From Bordetella genomosp. 9 (GTDB lineage Bacteria > Pseudomonadota > Gammaproteobacteria > Burkholderiales > Burkholderiaceae_B): a DNA stretch of 64,000 nt. The notes beneath the pieces are model-generated. The model saw only the letters and a program-made list of their open reading frames with translations. It was not told the DNA's origin and ran no database searches. Below, in pieces: positions 59,294 through 64,000 of the stretch (position 1 is its first letter; each line of letters starts with the position of its first letter). The stretch is from contig NZ_NEVJ01000002.1 of NCBI RefSeq assembly GCF_002261425.1, forward strand, positions 806,001 to 870,000. The letters are read 5' to 3'. Made by a program: the position numbers and the translations under genes.

Positions 59294-60288
59294 AACCGGG
59301 TCGGCGGCGATGTATCAAGGCGCTGCGCGGGCTCGGCCTAGCCCTGGCCATGACGGCGACCGCGCTGGCGGCGAGCGGCGCGCATGCAGCAAGCTTTCCC
59401 GACAAGTCCGTGCGGATGATCGTGGCCTTCCCGGCCGGTGGGGGCACCGACATCGTGGCCCGCATCATCGCCGAACGCCTGACCCGGCTCTGGGGGCAGC
59501 AGGTGATCGTCGACAACCGCGGCGGGGCCGGCGGCGTGATCGGCACGGAGATCGCCGCGCGGGCCGCGCCCGACGGCTATACGATCTTCATGGCGACCCT
59601 GGGCAATATGTCCATCAATCCGCACCTGTACAAGATGAACGTCGATCCCATCAAGGATCTGACGCCCATCTCGAACGTGGTGGACGTCAATTTCGTCCTG
59701 GTCGCCAATGCGGCTTTCCCGGCGAAGTCGGTCAAGGACCTGATCGAGATGGCCAGGAGCCAACCGGGCAAGATCAACTTCTCGTCGTCCGGCGTGGGCG
59801 GCGCCCCGCATCTGGCGGGCGAACTCTTCAACCAGATGGCGGGCGTCAAGTTGACGCACATCCCCTACAAGGGAAGCGCGCCGAGTTTCACCGACCTGAT
59901 CGGCGGACAGATCCCAGTGACCTTCGACAGCCTGGTCCAGTCCTTGCCGTACATCCAGTCCGGCAAGCTGCGCGCGCTGGGTGTGCTGGGGGCGCATCGG
60001 TCCAGTCTCCTGCCGGACGTTCCGACGCTGGCGGAAGCCGGGCTTCCCGGCTACGAGTTCACCAATTGGTTCGGCCTGGTGGCGCCGAGCGGCGTGCCGG
60101 CTGATCGTATCCGCAAGTTGAACGCGGACGTCCAGAAGGTGCTGGCGGAACCCGCCGTCAGGCAGGAGCTGGAAAAAATGGGCGCCGATCCCGCCGGCGA
60201 CACGCCCGAGGCCTTCGGCAAGCAGATACGCGATGACAGCGCCAAGTGGGCGCGCATCATCCAGGAGCAGGGTATCCGGGCGCAATAG
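59290..60288 (+). CDS. Bug-family (TctC-like) tripartite transporter substrate-binding protein
   Basis: A 332-residue precursor with a signal peptide (LGLALAMTATALAASGAHA), then FPDKSVRMIVAFPAGGGTDIVAR, GGAGGVIGTEIAARAAPDGYT and HIPYKGSAPSFTDLIGGQ, the hallmarks of the Bug family that is greatly expanded in Bordetella. It binds a carboxylated substrate in the periplasm. No membrane partners are encoded nearby, as is usual for orphan Bug proteins. Confidence 0.93.
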   Translation: MKPGRRRCIKALRGLGLALAMTATALAASGAHAASFPDKSVRMIVAFPAGGGTDIVARIIAERLTRLWGQQVIVDNRGGAGGVIGTEIAARAAPDGYTIFMATLGNMSINPHLYKMNVDPIKDLTPISNVVDVNFVLVANAAFPAKSVKDLIEMARSQPGKINFSSSGVGGAPHLAGELFNQMAGVKLTHIPYKGSAPSFTDLIGGQIPVTFDSLVQSLPYIQSGKLRALGVLGAHRSSLLPDVPTLAEAGLPGYEFTNWFGLVAPSGVPADRIRKLNADVQKVLAEPAVRQELEKMGADPAGDTPEAFGKQIRDDSAKWARIIQEQGIRAQ

Positions 60289-60390
60289 CCGTTCTTCAAC
60301 CGGCCGCGAGCGGCGTCGGCGACATGGCTGGCGGCGTTCGCGGGCCATCGCACGGCCGCGCCCCCGGCGCGGCGGAACAGGAGCATCCAG

Positions 60391-61185
60391 GTGAATATGC
60401 GATACAGCACGGATTTTCCGAGCCTGAGAGGTGTCGTGGACGATGCGGAGTGGAAGAGCCGCACGGATCTGGCGGCGTGCTATCGGCTGATGGACCTCTA
60501 CGGCATGACCGACATGATCTACAACCACATCACCGCGCAGATACCGGGCAAGGAAGGACGCCTGCTGATCAATCTGTACGGGCTGCTGTACAAGGAGATC
60601 ACGGCGTCCAATCTGGTCGAGATCGACTACGACGGCAATGTGTGCCGCAAGCCGGACACCGACTACGGCATCAACAAGTCGGGCTATGTCATCCATGGCT
60701 GCATCCACCGCGCGCGCCCCGACGTCCATTGCGTCATTCATACGCATACGCGCGCGGGCATGGCGGTGGCGGCCATGCGCGACGGCCTGCTGCCGATCAC
60801 CCAGACGGCGTCCCGCTTCCATGGCCATATTGCATACCACGAGTTCGAAGGGCCCGCGGTGGACCTGGCCGAGCAGGAGCGGCTGGTCGCCGACCTGGGA
60901 TCGCATAATGCCATGATCCTGCGCAATCACGGCCTGCTGGTGTGCGGCGCGTCCGTGCCCCAGGCCTTCAACCTGATGTACCAGCTGGAGATGGCCTGCC
61001 GTACACAGGTCGACGCCATGTCCGCCGGCATGGAGCAAGTGCGCGTGCCCAGCGAGGAAGTGCTGCAGCGTTCCGCGCATCTGTACCAGCCCGGGACACG
61101 CCGGCCTTATGGCGAACTCGAATGGCACGCCATGCTGCGCCTGCTGGCCGCGGAGCCCGGCGGCTATCCATCCTACGAAAGCTGA
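60391..61185 (+). CDS. Class II aldolase/adducin family protein
   Basis: A 264-residue zinc enzyme with the family pattern: DMIYNHITAQIPG, VHCVIHTHTRAGMAVA (HTH metal ligands), and a third His in LRNHGLLVCG. It probably performs a retro-aldol or decarboxylation step on a hydroxy acid. GTG 60391 is chosen because AGGAG lies 7 nt upstream; ATG 60397 follows in frame. Part of the five-gene cluster. Confidence 0.9.
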   Translation: MNMRYSTDFPSLRGVVDDAEWKSRTDLAACYRLMDLYGMTDMIYNHITAQIPGKEGRLLINLYGLLYKEITASNLVEIDYDGNVCRKPDTDYGINKSGYVIHGCIHRARPDVHCVIHTHTRAGMAVAAMRDGLLPITQTASRFHGHIAYHEFEGPAVDLAEQERLVADLGSHNAMILRNHGLLVCGASVPQAFNLMYQLEMACRTQVDAMSAGMEQVRVPSEEVLQRSAHLYQPGTRRPYGELEWHAMLRLLAAEPGGYPSYES

Positions 61186-61221
61186 CCCGCCTGTCCAGAC
61201 TCGTTCAAACGGAGATTGCCC

Positions 61222-62091
61222 ATGACCGTCCATGCCCGGCCGCCGGCTGACGCCTGCGATTGCCACGTGCACGTGTTCGGGCCGGTATCGGCCTATCCCT
61301 TCGATGCAGCGCGCACCTACACTCCCGGCGACGCGCCGCTGGAGGCGCTCGTCGCCATGCATCGCAGCCTGGGCGTGGACCGCACCGTCATCGTCCAGCC
61401 CAGTCCCTATGGCACCGACAACCGCTGCCTGCTGGATGCGCTCGCCCGATTGGACGGAAGAGGCCGGGGCGTGGCCGTGATCGACGATGCCACGCCGGAC
61501 GAAGCCCTGGTCGACATGCATCGCGCCGGCGTGCGTGGCGTGCGGGTCAACCTCGAAACCGCCGGGCAGCACGATCCCGGCGTGGCGCGCCGCAAGCTGC
61601 TGCAGGCCGCGCGGCAGGTCGCGCCATTGGGCTGGCACGTCCAGACCTACACCAACCTGCCGACCTTGAGCGCGCTCGCGCCGGGGCTGGACGAGCTCCC
61701 CACCATCCTGGTCGTCGATCACTTTGGACGCGCCCAGGCCGCGGAAGGCGTGGCGCAGCCGGGCCTGGACGCCTTGCTGTCGGCGCTGTCCGGCGGACGC
61801 GTCTACGTCAAGCTTTCCGCGCCGTACCGGATTTCGCGGATGGACGGCTATGCCGATGCGGCGCCGATCGCGCGGGCGTTGATCGATGCCAATCCCGACC
61901 GGGTGCTGTGGGGCAGCGATTGGCCGCATCCCGGTTCCGCCGCGGGCGCACCGCTGCCTGTCGACGCCATCACGCCGTTTCGCGCGGAAGACAATGCAAG
62001 CGCGCTGGCGCGCTGCATGGAATGGGCCGGCAGCGCGGATCGCGTGCGCAAACTGCTGGTGGACAACCCGGCACGGCTCTACGATTTCTGA
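61222..62091 (+). CDS. Amidohydrolase family protein (2-pyrone-4,6-dicarboxylate hydrolase-like)
   Basis: A 289-residue TIM-barrel hydrolase: CDCHVHVFGPVSAYPF at the N-terminus (H-x-H), QPSPYGTDNRCLLDAL, RVNLETAG, and the C-terminal WGSDWPHPG with the catalytic Asp. It is closest in pattern to LigI-like lactonases that open 2-pyrone-4,6-dicarboxylate and related sugar or aromatic lactones. GGAG is 7 nt before ATG 61222. Confidence 0.88.
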   Translation: MTVHARPPADACDCHVHVFGPVSAYPFDAARTYTPGDAPLEALVAMHRSLGVDRTVIVQPSPYGTDNRCLLDALARLDGRGRGVAVIDDATPDEALVDMHRAGVRGVRVNLETAGQHDPGVARRKLLQAARQVAPLGWHVQTYTNLPTLSALAPGLDELPTILVVDHFGRAQAAEGVAQPGLDALLSALSGGRVYVKLSAPYRISRMDGYADAAPIARALIDANPDRVLWGSDWPHPGSAAGAPLPVDAITPFRAEDNASALARCMEWAGSADRVRKLLVDNPARLYDF

Positions 62092-62107
62092 TCCCCCGGG
62101 ACCATTC

Positions 62108-63112
62108 ATGAACCACGACACTGAGCGGCGCGCGGAACACTATGTCGTGGCGTTCCTGGACGTCATGGCGCCGCCGGTCCGGACCGCAATTGCGGCTGCG
62201 GCGCCGGCGGGCTTCCAGGTGCGCTTCGCCGATAGCGGCGAACCCGAGGCACAGGCGGCGCTTGCGCGGGAAGCGGACTTCATCCTCGCCGGCTGGCAGC
62301 CGGTCACGGCGGCGATGATCGCCGCCGCGCCTGGCTTGCGTATGGTCCACAAGTGGGGAATAGGCTACGACAAGATCGACGTGGAGGCGGCGCGCCGCCA
62401 CGGTGTCGCGGTCGCCATCACCAGCGGCGCCAACGCCGGCCCCGTCGCCGAACATGCCATTGCATTGATGCTCGCGGTTTACCGACGGCTGCCGTACGTC
62501 GACCGATCGACGCGCGCGGGCGTATGGTTGAAATCCGACATGCGTTCCGTGTGCTATCAGCTCGCCGGCAAGACCGTCGGGCTGCTCGGCTTCGGCAATA
62601 TCGCGCGCATGCTGGCGCACCGGCTGCGCGGCTTCGACGTGGACATCCGCTACAGCAGCCGGCGCCCCGCGGATGCGGAGACGGAGCGGCGGCTGAACGT
62701 GCGCCAGGTCGACATGGATGAACTGCTGGCATGCAGCGATATCCTGAGCGTGCATCTTCCCTTGACGGACCAGACGCGCGGCATCATCGGCGAGGCGGCG
62801 ATCCTGCGCATGAAGGACGGCGCGGTGATCGTGAATACGGCGCGTGGCGGTATCGTCGACGAGGCCGCGCTCTACCGCGCGCTCGCGGACGGCAAGCTGG
62901 GCGGGGCGGGGCTCGATGTGTTCGACCAGGAGCCGGCATCGGCGAGCAATCCGCTCTTCACGCTGGATAACGTGGTCGTGACGCCGCATGGCGCCGGCGC
63001 CGTGATGGACAACGTGGGCTATGTCGCGTCGCGGGCCTTCGGCAATATGCAGCGCGTGTTGCAAGGGCAGCCCATCGATCCCGCGGATCTGGTGGTGGCG
63101 CCGCCGGGTTGA
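62108..63112 (+). CDS. D-isomer-specific 2-hydroxyacid dehydrogenase
   Basis: A 334-residue NAD(P)-dependent enzyme with LLGFGNIARMLAHRLRGF (Rossmann glycine motif), the substrate-binding ARGGIVDEAALYRAL (catalytic Arg region), a Glu in FDQEPAS, and a His in VTPHGAGA. It interconverts a 2-hydroxy acid and a 2-oxo acid. It is the last gene of the catabolic cluster and converges on the LysR gene. Confidence 0.9.
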   Translation: MNHDTERRAEHYVVAFLDVMAPPVRTAIAAAAPAGFQVRFADSGEPEAQAALAREADFILAGWQPVTAAMIAAAPGLRMVHKWGIGYDKIDVEAARRHGVAVAITSGANAGPVAEHAIALMLAVYRRLPYVDRSTRAGVWLKSDMRSVCYQLAGKTVGLLGFGNIARMLAHRLRGFDVDIRYSSRRPADAETERRLNVRQVDMDELLACSDILSVHLPLTDQTRGIIGEAAILRMKDGAVIVNTARGGIVDEAALYRALADGKLGGAGLDVFDQEPASASNPLFTLDNVVVTPHGAGAVMDNVGYVASRAFGNMQRVLQGQPIDPADLVVAPPG

Positions 63113-63139
63113 CGTTCAGGGTGAGGCGCAGGGTGACGC

Positions 63140-64000
63140 TCAGGGCTGCTCGGTTTCGGCCAGCCGTGCCAGCAGCCATTGGCGGAAACAGGCGATCTTG
63201 GGTTCGTCGGCGTGCTGTTCGGGGCAGACCAGGTGGTAGCCGCGCGGACGGCGCAGGACCAGCGGGTGGGGCGCCACGAGCCGTCCTTCGGCCAGGTCCT
63301 TCTCCACGTAGCGCAATTGGCCCAGGGCGACGCCCAGGCCTTCGGTGGCGCACTGGTAGATGATGCTCAGGTCTTCGTAGTACATATCGCCAACGGCTAC
63401 GCCACGGCACGCGCCGGCCAGCCGTATCCAGTCCGGCCAATGCTGCGGCCGGCGATTCGAATGCAGCAGCGGCAACTGGAGCAAGTCGTCGGCGCTGCAG
63501 GGGGAGGGCAGGCGCGCGGCCATTTCGGGCGCCATGACAGGCGTCAAGGCGTCGCTGAAGAGCAGGTCGTTGCGCAGCCCGGGCCACGGCCCGTCGCCGT
63601 AGACGATGCCCGTGTCGGCGTTTTCGCGGGTGAAGTCGACGCCTTCCACGCTGGTGGAGAGTTTCACGTTGATGCCCGGATGGGCGGCCTGGAACGCCGG
63701 GACCAGGGGGATCAGCCAGCGCACGAACAAGGTCGTGTGCCCGCGCACCGTCAGTACCTGCTGCGCCCCGGTGGACACGAGCTCCCTCGTGGCGCGCGTG
63801 ATCTGGCCGAACGCGCCGGTGAGTGCCGCCGCGTAGTTTTCACCGCCGCGGGTCAGGCGCAGCCGTCTCCCGTTGCGCTCCAGCAGCGCGAAGCCCAGCC
63901 ACGACTCCAGGGCCTTGATCTGGTGGCTGACGGCGCCCTGCGTGATGTGCAGTTCCTGGGCGGCGGCGGTGAAGCTGGCATGGCGGGCCACGCTTTCGAA
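63140..64000 (-). CDS. LysR-family transcriptional regulator, 5' end outside window
   Basis: 287 codons are visible. The frame runs off the right edge within the N-terminal winged HTH (FESVARHASFTAAAQELHIT, then QGAVSHQIKALESWLG). The effector-binding domain follows (VRGHTTLFVRWLIPLVPAFQ ... CATEGLGVALGQ). It resembles GcvA-type LysR proteins. It faces the end of the catabolic cluster and may regulate it in response to a pathway intermediate. Confidence 0.9.
   Translation of the reverse strand, partial: FESVARHASFTAAAQELHITQGAVSHQIKALESWLGFALLERNGRRLRLTRGGENYAAALTGAFGQITRATRELVSTGAQQVLTVRGHTTLFVRWLIPLVPAFQAAHPGINVKLSTSVEGVDFTRENADTGIVYGDGPWPGLRNDLLFSDALTPVMAPEMAARLPSPCSADDLLQLPLLHSNRRPQHWPDWIRLAGACRGVAVGDMYYEDLSIIYQCATEGLGVALGQLRYVEKDLAEGRLVAPHPLVLRRPRGYHLVCPEQHADEPKIACFRQWLLARLAETEQP

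Overview
The window (about 65% G+C) reads as a chromosome segment of a Bordetella/Achromobacter-type betaproteobacterium (Alcaligenaceae). This is inferred from the pheS-pheT-ihfA-merR order, the classical Gram-negative porin, the Bug-type (tctC-like) solute-binding protein and the overall protein character. No species-level claim is made.

Layout. (1) Positions 2-3717 are host core genes: the end of pheS, then pheT, ihfA and a MerR-type regulator. (2) tRNA-Pro(GGG) at 3784-3860 is the integration site of an apparently intact prophage of about 45.4 kb. A 49-bp exact repeat of the tRNA 3' half marks the ends (attL 3812-3860, attR 49207-49255). (3) Positions 49442-63112 are host genes again: a porin, a KaiC-like/CheY-like pair, small lipoproteins, an AGE-family epimerase, copC-copD and a five-gene catabolic cluster, with a partial LysR regulator at the right edge.

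Prophage organisation. A switch at about 17.8-18.8 kb has a cI-like HTH gene on the minus strand and a cro-like HTH gene on the plus strand. The left early operon (17.8 down to 3.9 kb, minus strand, densely overlapping) encodes a split Cas4/RecB-like DUF2800 protein, an ssDNA-binding protein (DUF2815), a family A DNA polymerase, a VRR-NUC nuclease, an SNF2-like helicase, Lar and many small proteins, and ends with an AlpA-like protein beside attL. The right early operon (18.5-22.3 kb) holds a putative zincin and a primase-helicase. The late region (22.4-46.6 kb, plus strand) gives a podovirus virion resembling Bordetella phage BPP-1: terminases, portal, capsid staple, Bbp19-like protein, scaffold, major capsid, Bbp16-like cement, tail tubes, T7-like internal proteins and a giant polyvalent protein. 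It uses a beta-helix tailspike and shows no reverse transcriptase, so no diversity-generating retroelement. Lysis genes, a minus-strand O-acyltransferase (probable lysogenic conversion) and the integrase follow.

Control signals visible in the DNA. A TTGCTAA/TTAGCAA half-site family, often as TTGCTAAACT placed like a -10 box, sits upstream of the early operons, cro and int and is probably the repressor regulon. An exact 10-mer, GTGCGCTTAC, occurs five times, always on the plus strand just ahead of late genes, and is a candidate late promoter or activator site. Arrays of a 12-bp unit (core GTGGACTA) flank the att sites. One array lies outside the prophage, after a hairpin homologous to the phage's own, which suggests an earlier element used the same tRNA.
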